A DNA stretch of 45,795 bases, from assembly GCA_012517205.1 (NCBI GenBank), contig JAAYVL010000178.1, forward strand, positions 1 to 45,795, given 5' to 3'. The translations under genes and the position numbers were made by a program. The notes beneath the pieces were generated by a model. That model was given only the letters and a program-made list of their open reading frames with translations. It was not told the DNA's origin and ran no database searches. This document shows positions 34,863 through 44,177 of this stretch, piece by piece. Position 1 is the first letter of the stretch, and each line of letters opens with the position of its first letter. This DNA comes from Verrucomicrobiota bacterium. GTDB lineage: Bacteria; Verrucomicrobiota; Verrucomicrobiia; Limisphaerales; UBA8199.

Positions 34863-35762
34863 TCAGCCGCGGGCCTGTTCCCACTGTTCGCGGAGGAGTT
34901 TGGCTGCGGCGGCGAGGGCTTTCGCGCGGTCGCCTTTGCAGCCGCATTCAAAGCTGACGAAGCCTTGATAGCCGATGATTTTCAGCCCCTTGAAACCATC
35001 AATGTAATTGTCGCCTTCGTCTTCGAAGGGCACCTTGCGGGTTTTGCGGCTGGCGATGTGGACATGCTGAAGGTATTTGCCCGCGGCGATAAAGGCCGCC
35101 AGGTCGCTGGTTTCCTCCCAGGTCATGTGCCAGAAATCGCCCATGAGCGCCACGCCGGGATGGTTTACGTCGCGGCAGATCGCCGCGCCATCGGCGACTT
35201 GCCGCAGGAAGTGGCATTCCCTGCGATTGAGGGGTTCGAGCAGCACGCGGGTGCCGGCCTTGTGCGCGTGCTCGCCCAATTCGGCCAGGAGTTTGACCAG
35301 GAGTTCGCGGGCTTCCTGGTGTCCCAGCTTGGTCTGGTTATGAAAAGCGGGCACCATGATCATGCCCACCGAACCAAGCGCTCCGGCGGCGGTAAGGATT
35401 TCCTTCATCGAGCTAAGGGCCTTCTGGCGAACTTCCTCCTGCTCCGAGATCAAGACGCCATCGAACCCGGCGCAAACGGCGCTGAGCTTGATTTTTCGCC
35501 CTTGCAGCGCTTTTTGCAGTTCCTCCACTCGCTTGCCCAGGTCGCGCCCGCCCACTTCCAGTCCCTCGAAGCCGTTGGCTTCCAGAAAATCGAGCTTTTC
35601 CGTGAGGGAGCCTCCCGCCGAGACCCCTTCCTGGCAGGAGAGGCGCAACCGCGCTTTCTGCGGCGGATCGGGCAGGGTGAAGGCTTGGGCGGTCGGCGCC
35701 AGGACGCCGGCGGCTCCGGTGGCCACGGATATTCCCAGGAATTCACGGCGATTCAGTTTCAT
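34863..35762 (-). CDS. Tat-exported sugar isomerase/epimerase-like TIM-barrel protein
   Basis: Protein of 299 residues from ATG 35762 (MKLNRREFLGISVATGAAGV), a Tat signal with the NRREFLG motif; upstream in-frame codons would hide it. The AP-endonuclease-2/xylose isomerase-like barrel follows: LEANGFEGLEVGGRD, KLSAVCAGFDG, VLLEPLNRRECHFL (a metal-ligand glutamate at the third step), VALMGDFWHMTWEE, QHVHIASRKT and FVSFECGC. The motif set fits hydroxypyruvate isomerase-like or inosose isomerase-like enzymes. Exported versions are frequent in Verrucomicrobiota and Planctomycetota and are poorly characterised. The exact substrate is unknown. It is transcribed away from smc, next to the prepilin-like gene on the same strand. 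Confidence 0.83.
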   Translation of the reverse strand: MKLNRREFLGISVATGAAGVLAPTAQAFTLPDPPQKARLRLSCQEGVSAGGSLTEKLDFLEANGFEGLEVGGRDLGKRVEELQKALQGRKIKLSAVCAGFDGVLISEQEEVRQKALSSMKEILTAAGALGSVGMIMVPAFHNQTKLGHQEARELLVKLLAELGEHAHKAGTRVLLEPLNRRECHFLRQVADGAAICRDVNHPGVALMGDFWHMTWEETSDLAAFIAAGKYLQHVHIASRKTRKVPFEDEGDNYIDGFKGLKIIGYQGFVSFECGCKGDRAKALAAAAKLLREQWEQARG

Positions 35763-35816
35763 AGTAAAGCAGCGTAGCGGATAAGGTGTCCCGGCCAAAA
35801 CCAAAAAAGGCGGAAT

Positions 35817-36710
35817 CTACTTCAGGGCGGAGGTGCGCATTTGCAGCCAGGCGACGTCGGGATTGTTTGGCGACGGGACGTTAAGCGGCAGGTCATTGTT
35901 ATACCGGACGGGCGGCATTGTGCGCGGGTCTTTCCATTTATGAATCTCCGAATGGCCATCCGCAAAGGCGATGCCGCACGCGTTGCCATGGAAGCTGGCG
36001 GGGTAATCAATGATTTTGGCGTTGGCGTTGGTCCAGGCGCATTCGACGGCCAACCCGGCGTCGTTGATGCTGTCGGGGTGCTCATCCATGACCACCCACA
36101 GCATGTCCGGCGACGGACGAATAATGTCAGTCAGTTTGCCATACTTGCACCAGGGCTCCGAGAGTTGGGGCTGGCTGTTGTCTCCCCCCAGCCAGGGAGC
36201 GATGACCGAGCGCAAGGGGGGCAAGCGCATCGTCCCTACCGCCTGGCTCATGGCCACACTGCGAACGCGATTAAACGTATGCCCGCCCATGCTGACGGTG
36301 CTGCGATCGGCCGGACATTTGTAAATGCCTGGCGATTTGGTGTAGGGGCCCAGCTTGCCGTATTTGGGGTCAATCAGGAAGGCCACGGTATAATTGGCGA
36401 TGTTGGCACCATCGAAATCCATCCGGCCTCCGGACCAATTGCCATTGTCGGTGTTGTCCTCATTCGGCGGAAGCCACTCCGCGTGATCCCCGGCGTAGAG
36501 TTGCCAGGCGATCATGATCTGGCGCGAGTTATTCATGCACCAGATGCCTTGGGCGCGCATTTTGGCGTGACCGAGCGCTGGCAGCAGCAGGGCCGCCAGA
36601 ATCGCGATGATGGCAATGACGACCAGCAACTCAATCAGGGTAAACCCTCTCCGCCGCTGCCGCTGGAACGGCTTCGAAGTTTTGTCTGCCGCCGTCATGT
36701 TTGTTTTCAC
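35817..36710 (-). CDS. Prepilin-like protein with type IV pilin N-terminus
   Basis: Protein of 297 residues. A basic leader (RQRRR) is followed by [25 protein letters not shown], the type IV pilin/pseudopilin processing site and first helix; prepilin peptidase would cut after the Gly and methylate the Phe. The C-terminal half contains [20 protein letters not shown], the 'DGH' tail typical of the many verrucomicrobial and planctomycetal DUF1559-like prepilins. Such proteins probably sit in the envelope or in secretion fibres and occur in many copies per genome. It ends 54 bases upstream of the isomerase-like gene on the same strand. No pilus assembly genes are nearby. Confidence 0.88.
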   Translation of the reverse strand: MKTNMTAADKTSKPFQRQRRRGFTLIELLVVIAIIAILAALLLPALGHAKMRAQGIWCMNNSRQIMIAWQLYAGDHAEWLPPNEDNTDNGNWSGGRMDFDGANIANYTVAFLIDPKYGKLGPYTKSPGIYKCPADRSTVSMGGHTFNRVRSVAMSQAVGTMRLPPLRSVIAPWLGGDNSQPQLSEPWCKYGKLTDIIRPSPDMLWVVMDEHPDSINDAGLAVECAWTNANAKIIDYPASFHGNACGIAFADGHSEIHKWKDPRTMPPVRYNNDLPLNVPSPNNPDVAWLQMRTSALK

Positions 36711-36804
36711 ATACCAGGTTCAGGCTCAGGCACTCTGGGGCCACTTCGCTAGCTGTGCCGTCAGCATACCGCACCGGCGCGGTCTTCGTCAACCACTGAA
36801 TCGC

Positions 36805-38967
36805 CTATTGAAACAAGGCGCGATAGAATTGATACCGGCGATCGCCGGTGGAAAGGGTCACCCGGGCCGGGGCGCGGTTGGTCGAGACGGCGGTCCAGTT
36901 TACCAGGTTGGTCGAGGCTTGGATGATGTAGTTCATGTTGGTTGCGCCGCTGAGGGAGAATTGAACCTGGCCCCGGCGGGATGGGGCGCTCAACACGGGC
37001 ACGTCGTCGTAGGGCTGTGTTTGGACCGCGCGGTAGAAACAGTGTTGAGGCCCCCCGGGGACTGCCACTTGCGTCGGTGCGATATAGGTGCCGATGGGAG
37101 TCCAGCGAGTTAGATCGGACGAGGATTCAATGGTGTACGCAGCGCCGGTGCTGCCGTTGAGCCAAAACTGAAACTGGCTGTAACTAAAGTCGCTCAGGGC
37201 CGGCACGACATTGATGGGAACGATCTGGATCGCGTTAAGCGGCCCGCGCGGATGGCCGTCCGAGGCGTATTCCCCTGTGGCCGTGACCGTAAAAGTCGTG
37301 CCGCGGACATCGCGGAAACGGCAATAATTGCCGGCCGCTGCCGCGGCTCCTCCGGTGGGGGAGTCTGCTTCCAGAAAGCTGCCGGCAAAATCAGTGTCGC
37401 TTGCATCGAGGATGTACTTGGTGCCGCTGCCACGGGTCGCGGTAAGGGTGTATTTGCCGACGCGCGTCGCGCTGCCATTGTCGCCGTCGCCATAAACGAT
37501 GATGTCGTAGAGCGGAAATTTCACGCCATTAACGGTGACGGTCGTGGTGGAGGAGTCACTGGTGTCCAGATAGCCTTGCATCAGTGCAAAATCGGCGGGC
37601 GAATTTCCCATGTGCGAGAACTCATGCGTGCCGCCGGGGGCTCCCCAGGTGATCGTCATGCCGGCTTCGAGGGGGACATTGGCGCCATTGCCGCCGGCGG
37701 TGAGGTTAATCCAGCCTCTTTGGGGGACAACCCCGGCATAACCGTAACCGCAGACCGGCACGCTATCGTCGCTGGAGCCGGGATGAATGAAGTTGATGCC
37801 GACCGGCAGGAGCGCTTCGGCGATGCTGCCGGGCCAGGCATGGCGCTGGGCGGCCGCTTCGTCGAGGTCATTCAGAATATCCTCTTTGAAGTAATCGGAA
37901 CTGCCGTTGATGTTCCATCCGTCATAGCCGTCGGGCCATTGGTACATGTTTAAACAGCGGTATATCGGCTTGCCGGTAGCGATGGCGGTCTGATTATAGC
38001 GGCTGATTTCGGCATAAACCTCCTGCATCCAGCCGGGTTCATAATGCGAAAATGGGTTTTCAGGATGCCCGCCCTTCCAGTAGAAGTAGCCATTGCATTC
38101 GGTGGCATAAAGTGGCAGGTGGTAAAGGTCGCGCGGAATGCCGAGGTTCACCCAATCCTTATAGACGTAGAAACTTTTGTAGAGCCCAGCCCCGCCCCCG
38201 GAAAACCGCGCCGTGCTGTGAATGTCTTCGCACGTGTAGCCCCGCGAGGATACGTGCAGCGCGATGCCATCCGGCGGGCAGGGGTTGGGGCCGGTATTGG
38301 TGATGGCGGTCAGGAGCTGGTTGAGGTGCTGCACCCAGTTTAGCGGGTTGGCGTCGTAGAAATAATTGGTGCCGAGATGAGAGTTATACCCGGCGGCGAA
38401 AGGACCCGCGAAGCAAGCGGGCGCCGCCGGCAGCACCTTGTCATTGGGACGCACGGCCTTGATGGCGTTATACACTTTGCGAAAGCAGCGCGCGTAATTG
38501 GCGGGGGAGACATAAGCGCATTTTCCCAATTCCGGCTCGTAGGGCCATTCGCCTGAGATGTTTAACTCATTGCCGATCGTCCAAATGGAGCAACCGTGGG
38601 AATTGGCCACAAAGCTGGCGCAGCGGACGGCAAACGCATCATAGCTGTTGGTGGGTGGAATGGTGCCGTTGGGAAAATAGCCGTGGTTGATGCGGCAGAT
38701 TACCGTATGTCCCTGGTTGCTCAGGAACCGGTAGTCCACTCCCCAGGTATCGTTGGTGTTCGCGCCGACCGACACCGTAACCGTGACCCACCCGGGCCCG
38801 GCGCCATTGCGGATGCGCCCGAGATATTCCGAGGCATCCGCCGGGGTTGGGTCGCCACCGTCGAAAATGCCGTACAGGTAGGGTGATTCAACCGCAGGCA
38901 GCGCGAATGACAGTAATAAAAACCCGGTGAATAGAGCCGGCAGCCGAGGAATGCGAATCAGTTTCAT
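36805..38967 (-). CDS. Secreted glycosidase-like protein (clan GH-A features) with C-terminal modules
   Basis: Protein of 720 residues with a signal peptide (PALFTGFLLLSFALPAVES, about residues 9-27). Residues 30-385 form a probable TIM barrel: the acid/base glutamate follows Asn in IWTIGNELN (Glu134), and a nucleophile candidate lies in LYATECNGYF (Glu290), 156 residues later, matching clan GH-A geometry. I cannot assign a known family by eye. Residues 390-590 form a second module with VGINF, GVVPQRGWINLTAGG and VTVTATGEYASDGHPRG. Two C-terminal repeats (YTIESSSDLTRWT, YIIQASTNLVNWT) resemble the verrucomicrobial surface modules. It likely degrades an extracellular polysaccharide. It is upstream of the prepilin-like gene on the same strand, 94 bases away. 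Confidence 0.75.
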   Translation of the reverse strand: MKLIRIPRLPALFTGFLLLSFALPAVESPYLYGIFDGGDPTPADASEYLGRIRNGAGPGWVTVTVSVGANTNDTWGVDYRFLSNQGHTVICRINHGYFPNGTIPPTNSYDAFAVRCASFVANSHGCSIWTIGNELNISGEWPYEPELGKCAYVSPANYARCFRKVYNAIKAVRPNDKVLPAAPACFAGPFAAGYNSHLGTNYFYDANPLNWVQHLNQLLTAITNTGPNPCPPDGIALHVSSRGYTCEDIHSTARFSGGGAGLYKSFYVYKDWVNLGIPRDLYHLPLYATECNGYFYWKGGHPENPFSHYEPGWMQEVYAEISRYNQTAIATGKPIYRCLNMYQWPDGYDGWNINGSSDYFKEDILNDLDEAAAQRHAWPGSIAEALLPVGINFIHPGSSDDSVPVCGYGYAGVVPQRGWINLTAGGNGANVPLEAGMTITWGAPGGTHEFSHMGNSPADFALMQGYLDTSDSSTTTVTVNGVKFPLYDIIVYGDGDNGSATRVGKYTLTATRGSGTKYILDASDTDFAGSFLEADSPTGGAAAAAGNYCRFRDVRGTTFTVTATGEYASDGHPRGPLNAIQIVPINVVPALSDFSYSQFQFWLNGSTGAAYTIESSSDLTRWTPIGTYIAPTQVAVPGGPQHCFYRAVQTQPYDDVPVLSAPSRRGQVQFSLSGATNMNYIIQASTNLVNWTAVSTNRAPARVTLSTGDRRYQFYRALFQ

Positions 38968-39473
38968 GGTCTGCCAGGATTTATAACTGATGGGGGTGGC
39001 AGCATCAAGAGTTCCGCGTAAAAATCAATCAGAGACGCATTTGGGCGTGATCACTTTGCGGTCGGGCGGACTCGTCAAATGACATCTGGCCGGGAGCAGA
39101 GCGGAAAGCGAAAGAGCCAGCGATACGGTGTCCCAACGAAGCACTGAGTTTCCAGGGCTTGAGCTTAGCTTCGCGCTGCAAAGAATTATCGAAAGTTTGA
39201 GATACTCCGGATAATTCCTAAAACTGGTTTCACGGTTTGCTGTCCAGTTTGCAGGTGGCTCAGCTTTCGGTCGCCTGTAGCGGTGCGCCCTCACATTGCT
39301 GGTGCTGGCCCCGGTTTCGGTATATCGGGCGCGGGGCTTTTGCAAGAGAACGCAGCATTCTCCTCAGGAACCGCTGCCTGCGAACGCCGATCAGAACCCG
39401 CCAGCGCCCGGTGGTTTGAAGAGAGGCGTTCATTGATTTACACGCTTTATTTTCATTGCCTTTTCCTAAAAGC

Positions 39474-39487
39474 ATGACTTAAATCAA
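39474..39487 (+). promoter_or_regulatory. CRP/FNR-type half-matched site upstream of hcp
   Basis: ATGACTTAAATCAA resembles the FNR-type pattern TTGAT-N4-ATCAA: the right half is perfect and the left differs at two positions. hcp genes are often controlled by CRP/FNR-family regulators responding to nitric oxide or oxygen (HcpR, FNR). It lies 112 bases upstream of the hcp ATG, far for activation unless the promoter is well upstream of the gene. Confidence 0.3.
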
Positions 39488-39505
39488 AGCCCCGGTAACG
39501 GGTAT

Positions 39506-39519
39506 TAAACTAAAGTTTA
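39506..39519. promoter_or_regulatory. AT-rich palindrome TAAACT-AA-AGTTTA upstream of hcp
   Basis: Six-base arms TAAACT and AGTTTA are exact reverse complements around AA. The site is 80 bases before the hcp ATG. It could be an operator for a small dimeric regulator or part of the promoter; no regulator gene is adjacent. Confidence 0.3.
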
Positions 39520-39599
39520 TCGTGTTGGAAAATTGCCGGTGGAAAATATGGCCAACGGCAAAACTTAAGTGAATTAGACATAAACCAGAAAGAAAGACC

Positions 39600-41252
39600 A
39601 TGTTTTGCTATCAGTGTGAACAGACCTCAAGGGGCAAGGGTTGCAGCACGTTTTCCGTGTGTGGCAAGGATGAAAGCAGCGCCTGCCTCCAGGACCTCCT
39701 AATCCATGCCAGCAAAGGCATCGCCCAATATGCCCATCGCGCGCGCGCGCTGGGGGCTCGGGATGCTTCCGTGGACCGGTTCATAGTCAAGGCCCTGTTC
39801 ATCACCGTCACCAATGTAAATTTTGACGCAGACGCCATTGCAGCGGCGGTGCGCGAAGCCGCGCAGGTTCGGGATACCGCGAAAGCTCTTTACGAAGCGG
39901 CGGCCCGCAAGGCTGGCCGGACTCCCGAGACGCTTGACGGTCCCGCCACCTGGGCGCCGGCGCCGACGCTGGTCGGTCTGGTGGAGCAGGGGCGAACTGT
40001 CTCAATCCTGTCCCGCACGAATGAATACGGACCGGACCTCACCGGCTTGCAGGAGTTGCTGGTTTATGGTCTGAAGGGAGCCGCCGCGTATGCGGATCAT
40101 GCGCAGATTCTCGGGCAGGAATCGGAAATCGTGTATGCGTTCTTCGCGGAGGCGCTGTGTCGGTTGGCGGAGGAGCCCCCCACGGCCGACCAGTTGCTGG
40201 CACTGTGCCTCAAGTGCGGCGAGGTCAACCTCAAGGTGATGGAGATTCTGGACACGGCTCACACCAGCACCTACGGTCATCCGGTGCCCACGCCTGTGCG
40301 GGTTGAACCGCTCAAGGGCAAGGCTATCCTTGTCTCCGGGCATGACTTGAAAGATCTGGAACTTTTGCTCCAGCAAACGGAGGGGAAGGGGATCAATGTT
40401 TATACGCACGGCGAAATGTTGCCGGCGCACGGTTATCCGAAGCTCAAGAAGTATAAGCACCTGGCGGGCAATTTCGGCGGAGCCTGGCAGGATCAACGTG
40501 ATGAGTTCCGTGCGTTTCCCGGCGCGATCCTGATGACGACGAACTGCCTGCAAGAGCCGCAGGCCGGATATAAAGAGCGTATCTTCACGACGGGCCACGT
40601 CGGCTGGCCGGGCATCCCGCACGTTACCAACGGCAATTTCGGCCCGGTGATTGAAGCCGCGCTGGCCGCTCCGGGCTTCCCGGAAGATGGTCCGGACAAA
40701 ACGATCCTGGTTGGGTTTGGCCACAACGCAGTAATGAGCGTTGCGGACAAGGTGATTGAGGGGGTGAAGTCGGGCGCCATCAAACATTTCTTTTTGGTGG
40801 GTGGATGCGACGGCGCGCGGTCGGGGCGTGATTACTACACGGAGTTCACCGAATCGCTGCCCAAGGATTGCGTCATTCTCACATTGGCCTGCGGCAAGTA
40901 TCGCTTCAACAAGCTCGATTTCGGGACCATCGGCGGCATCCCGCGCTTGCTGGACATCGGCCAGTGCAATGATGCCTACAGCGCCATACAGATCGCTGTG
41001 GCCTTGTCCAAGGCGTTCAACTGCGGGGTTAACGATCTGCCGCTTTCCCTGGTGCTTTCGTGGTATGAACAAAAAGCGGTAGCCATCCTCCTGACGCTGC
41101 TCTACCTGGGCATTCGCAATATCCGCCTGGGGCCGACCTTGCCCGCGTTTATTACGCCGGAGGTCTTGAAGGTGCTGGTGGAGAAATTCAACCTGATGCC
41201 GATCAAGGATGCCAAGACTGATCTTGCTGACATCCTGAAAAAGGCGGCGTAA
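39600..41252 (+). CDS. hcp: Hybrid cluster protein (hydroxylamine reductase / NO-stress protein)
   Basis: Protein of 550 residues. The N-terminal cluster ligands are Cys3, Cys6, Cys15 and Cys21 (Cx2C-x8-C-x5-C), the compact arrangement of anaerobe-type Hcp rather than the Cx2C-x11-C-x6-C of E. coli. The hybrid [4Fe-2O-2S] site residues occur in [42 protein letters not shown] and [18 protein letters not shown]. It reduces hydroxylamine or nitric oxide in vitro and protects against nitrosative stress; it has also been linked to protein S-nitrosylation in E. coli. No reductase partner (Hcr) is adjacent. The start has a weak GAAAGA ribosome site. The gene stands alone. Confidence 0.95.
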   Translation: MFCYQCEQTSRGKGCSTFSVCGKDESSACLQDLLIHASKGIAQYAHRARALGARDASVDRFIVKALFITVTNVNFDADAIAAAVREAAQVRDTAKALYEAAARKAGRTPETLDGPATWAPAPTLVGLVEQGRTVSILSRTNEYGPDLTGLQELLVYGLKGAAAYADHAQILGQESEIVYAFFAEALCRLAEEPPTADQLLALCLKCGEVNLKVMEILDTAHTSTYGHPVPTPVRVEPLKGKAILVSGHDLKDLELLLQQTEGKGINVYTHGEMLPAHGYPKLKKYKHLAGNFGGAWQDQRDEFRAFPGAILMTTNCLQEPQAGYKERIFTTGHVGWPGIPHVTNGNFGPVIEAALAAPGFPEDGPDKTILVGFGHNAVMSVADKVIEGVKSGAIKHFFLVGGCDGARSGRDYYTEFTESLPKDCVILTLACGKYRFNKLDFGTIGGIPRLLDIGQCNDAYSAIQIAVALSKAFNCGVNDLPLSLVLSWYEQKAVAILLTLLYLGIRNIRLGPTLPAFITPEVLKVLVEKFNLMPIKDAKTDLADILKKAA

Positions 41253-41799
41253 AATAGTCGTGGCGGCATTAGCGCGAGGTTGGTCCCGCGCTGGGGCGTG
41301 GAGCAGATCCCTCCGGCGCGGGGCTTTGACTTGTTTTGCCGGTGCGGATGACCGGAACTTTCTTCTCTCGGCAGCAGTCGCTGTGCGAGCGGTAGATATT
41401 CCAACGAATTGTTGCGTTTCGGCCCTGGAGACGGGCAAGCGTCCCGCGACACTTTGGAGGCGTATTCGAGTATCGCTGGATTGTGATTTTTACAGTGCCG
41501 GATAGGGTCAGATAGAGGCGGACAGGCATTGCCTGTGCTGAAATCGAGTCCGGAGGGCAAATACCTGGGCATATTCTGGCACATTTCGGCAACGGGTCGC
41601 TTGAGATAGCCAATTGTAGTCTTGCCGAAAAATGTTGGCTTGCCTTCGTTTCCAATGCGCTGGAGTTTCCGGTTCCCCTCCTCACTTCCATCCTCAATTG
41701 CTGGATGCAGGCGTAATCCGGCCATAGAGGGGGGGCGGTTCACTTCCGGTGCGCGAGTTTAACTATCGCCCTTTTGCGCGGTCTTAATATATTGCTGGC
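41253..41799. other. 547-base gap, possible decayed repeat
   Basis: No gene recognised between hcp and the RNase D gene. Frames on both strands are short or rich in Arg, Pro and Ser. Part of the sequence (around 41400-41480) reminds me of repetitive intergenic sequence seen in related genomes, but I cannot confirm this without a genome-wide comparison. No palindrome or clear promoter stands out. Confidence 0.4.
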
Positions 41800-42861
41800 G
41801 TGATAGATAGCGAACGGAAGTTGGCGGCGTATCTGCCGGAATTGCGGGCGGCGACCTGGGTGGCCGTGGACACGGAGGCAGATAGCCTGCACGCCTACCC
41901 GGAAAAAGTTTGCCTGATCCAGATCAGCACCGCCTCCGGCGACCGGCTTATTGACCCGCTGGCACGCCTCAACCTGAAGCCGCTGCTGGAAGTCCTGGCC
42001 GGGCACGAGTTGATCCTGCACGGAGCCGATTACGATCTACGCCTGCTGCGCAGGCACCACAAGTTTGTGCCGCGCGCTATCTTTGATACCATGCTGGCCG
42101 CCCGGCTGCTGGGGCAGCGGCAGTTTGGCCTTTGCCATCTGGTGAAGCAGTATCTGGGGGTTACGCTGGAGAAAGGGGCGCAAAAAGCCAATTGGGCCGT
42201 TCGACCGCTAACGGAGCGAATGGAGCGCTATGCCCGGAACGACACTCATTATCTCAAGCCGCTGGCCGATAGCCTCCGCACAGAGTTGGGAATTCGGGGG
42301 CGACTGGCCTGGCACCAGGAGTCCTGCGTGCGGCTGATCCAGGACACGGCGGCAGAGCTTCCGCCTGATCCGGATTCGCTCTGGCGCGTCAAAGGCAGCC
42401 ATGCGCTGAATCGCCCAGCCCTGGCGGTCTTGCGGGAGTTGTGGCACTGGCGCGAACGGGAAGCCCGGGCTGCCAACCGGCCTCCGTTTTTCGTGATGAG
42501 CCATGAAGCGATGGTTCAACTCGCTGCCACAGTTACCGTAGCGACACCGTCGGTCGAACCGCTTCTGCCAGCGCGCCTTTCCGAACGCCGCCGGGCCAGC
42601 CTGAAGCAGGCTCTGGAGCAAGGACTGCGCCTGCCTCCCGAGCAGCATCCTCACCATCCTCGCCGCGTCAACCATCGGGTCAGTGAAGGCGAAAAGCGGC
42701 GGTTTAGCGAGATTCAAAAGCGCCGCGATACCCGCGCCACCGCCCTTGGCATTGATCCCACGCTGATTGCCAGCCGCGCTTTGCTTGCGCGCCTGGCTCG
42801 TGACTGGGAACGACACGTCCCCGAATTGATGTCCTGGCAGTTGGAGTTGCTAAAGGCATAG
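41800..42861 (+). CDS. rnd: Ribonuclease D
   Basis: Protein of 353 residues, GTG start at 41800. The DEDDy exonuclease domain has Asp24 and Glu26 (VAVDTEADS), a catalytic Asp in HGADYDLRLLRR (near 79) and the YxxxD motif in YARNDTHYL (near 147). The HRDC domain (about residues 205-280; HALNRPALAVLRELWHWREREA) follows, with an extra basic C-terminal region. It trims the 3' ends of tRNAs and other stable RNAs in the cytoplasm. It converges with the RlmI-like gene downstream, with a weak hairpin between. The GTG has no clear Shine-Dalgarno, but the next internal Met is well inside the domain. Confidence 0.93.
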   Translation: MIDSERKLAAYLPELRAATWVAVDTEADSLHAYPEKVCLIQISTASGDRLIDPLARLNLKPLLEVLAGHELILHGADYDLRLLRRHHKFVPRAIFDTMLAARLLGQRQFGLCHLVKQYLGVTLEKGAQKANWAVRPLTERMERYARNDTHYLKPLADSLRTELGIRGRLAWHQESCVRLIQDTAAELPPDPDSLWRVKGSHALNRPALAVLRELWHWREREARAANRPPFFVMSHEAMVQLAATVTVATPSVEPLLPARLSERRRASLKQALEQGLRLPPEQHPHHPRRVNHRVSEGEKRRFSEIQKRRDTRATALGIDPTLIASRALLARLARDWERHVPELMSWQLELLKA

Positions 42862-42888
42862 AGAGGCAAGGTGCTATCGGTGGCCTCT
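42862..42888 (+). terminator. Possible weak terminator between rnd and rlmI
   Basis: AGAGGC (42862-42867) and GCCTCT (42883-42888) form a 6-bp stem with a 15-base loop, followed by TTTACTT on the forward strand, right after the rnd stop. The position between convergent genes supports a terminator; the short stem and short T-run argue for modest strength. Confidence 0.4.
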
Positions 42889-42944
42889 TTACTTCTGGAA
42901 CAACCGATTCGCGGGTGTGTGGAGTCCGCCCCGGGATGCACTGG

Positions 42945-44147
42945 CTATCTCACCACCTCGAACGCAAATCCTTTGAGATACTCCGTTTCGGGAATCATCG
43001 GAATGATGGGGTGATCAGGGGATTGCGAATAGACGGCGATGCGACGGAGGATGCGGCGGGCGTCAAACGCGGCAGAGAGAACGGTATCCTGAAACAAGCT
43101 ACTGTTCACGTGGTGCGAGCAGCAGAAGGTAGCCAGTGTGCCGCCAGTTTTTATGAGCTTGAGGGCGCGGAGATGGATCTCCTTATACCCCCGAAGCGCG
43201 TCCGGTACGGAAGCCCGGTTGCGCGTGAAAGAAGGCGGGTCGAGCACTATCAAATCCCAGCGGGGAATCACCTGTTCATGGGGAGACCGGGTCGTTTGGG
43301 CCTTGAGCCAGTCGAAGGCGTTGACTGTTTCGAAGGAGCACAGTTCCGCCAACCCATTGGCCGCCGCATGGCGCGTCGCGGCAGCCACGGCCTCGGCGCT
43401 TTGCTCGAGCAGGTGCACATGCGCCGCGCCGGCGCGCGCAGCATGCAGGCCGAAACCGCCCAGGAAACTGAAGCAATCAAGCACTTGCGCGCCTTTCGCC
43501 CACCTGGCCACGCGGGGATAATTGTCTTGCTGGTCGAGATACAGCCCCGTTTTATGACCCGCCAGCACGTCTGCCTCGAATTGCAGACCATTGAGTTTGA
43601 TGGGCACCGGTCCCGCGAGCAATCCCGCCAGAACCCCGTGAGCCTCCGGCAACCCTTCGAACTTGCGCGCGATGGCGTCCCCCCGTTCCACGATTGCGCG
43701 GGGGGAAAAGATTGCTGTCAAGGCAGCTACGATTAATGGCTTGCGCTGCTCCATTCCGAGTGAGGAAATCTGGATAACCAGCACGTCCTCATATTTGTCT
43801 ATCACCAGGCCGCTCAGGAAGTCGCTCTCGGCGTTGACGGCGCGAAAGGAAGTGGCGCCCGGTAAATGCTTCTGGCGCACGGCCAGTGCTGCGCGGATTC
43901 GTTCCTCGAAGAACGCCTGGTTGACTTCGATCCGATCGGAGGCCAGCATTCGGACGGCGATTTTCGATTGAGGATGGTAAAAGCCCGTTCCCAGAAAACG
44001 CTGCCGATGGTCCTTGACCTGGACAAGGGCGCCCTCCGGAGCGGACCGTGTAAGCCGGATCACGGAGCTTTGATAGATCCAGGGATGGCCGGCCACGATA
44101 CGGTCGGCCTCGCCTGGTTTGAGTATTACCGTTGGCAACGATTGCAT
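42945..44147 (-). CDS. rlmI: RlmI-like 23S rRNA (cytosine-C5) methyltransferase
   Basis: Protein of 400 residues from ATG 44147 (MQSLPTVILKPGEADRIVAGHPWIY), the family start; reading further upstream would add a non-homologous segment. A PUA RNA-binding domain (residues 1-75) is followed by an EEHEE-like domain and the SAM domain: VLDCFSFLGGFGLHAARAGA (motif I, near 225), LIVLDPPSF (motif IV) and the catalytic cysteine motif ATFCCSHHV. RlmI methylates C1962 of 23S rRNA; the homologue here probably modifies an equivalent site, though other substrates are possible. It starts 30 bases from the divergent M20 peptidase gene and converges with rnd. Confidence 0.9.
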   Translation of the reverse strand: MQSLPTVILKPGEADRIVAGHPWIYQSSVIRLTRSAPEGALVQVKDHRQRFLGTGFYHPQSKIAVRMLASDRIEVNQAFFEERIRAALAVRQKHLPGATSFRAVNAESDFLSGLVIDKYEDVLVIQISSLGMEQRKPLIVAALTAIFSPRAIVERGDAIARKFEGLPEAHGVLAGLLAGPVPIKLNGLQFEADVLAGHKTGLYLDQQDNYPRVARWAKGAQVLDCFSFLGGFGLHAARAGAAHVHLLEQSAEAVAAATRHAAANGLAELCSFETVNAFDWLKAQTTRSPHEQVIPRWDLIVLDPPSFTRNRASVPDALRGYKEIHLRALKLIKTGGTLATFCCSHHVNSSLFQDTVLSAAFDARRILRRIAVYSQSPDHPIIPMIPETEYLKGFAFEVVR

Positions 44148-44177
44148 TGCCCCACTCTTCCTGCTACAACCCCCGCC

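Larger units (their letters stand above)
38968..39599. other. Divergent spacer between the glycosidase and hcp genes
   Basis: 632 bases. The 3' end holds two candidate regulatory sites (39474-39487 and 39506-39519) upstream of hcp. The remainder is covered by arginine-rich frames on the reverse strand (39025-39345, 39260-39475) without motifs or ribosome sites; I do not regard them as genes. Confidence 0.5.

Noticed and set aside
39260..39475. Arginine-rich reverse frame upstream of hcp
   Set aside because: Composition is typical of a non-coding GC-rich strand, there is no ribosome site, and it overlaps the likely hcp control region.
43866..44177. N-terminal extension of the M20 peptidase
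   Set aside because: It is antisense to the RlmI gene, shows no M20 homology, and the family start MQAVINYLKQH is at 44178.
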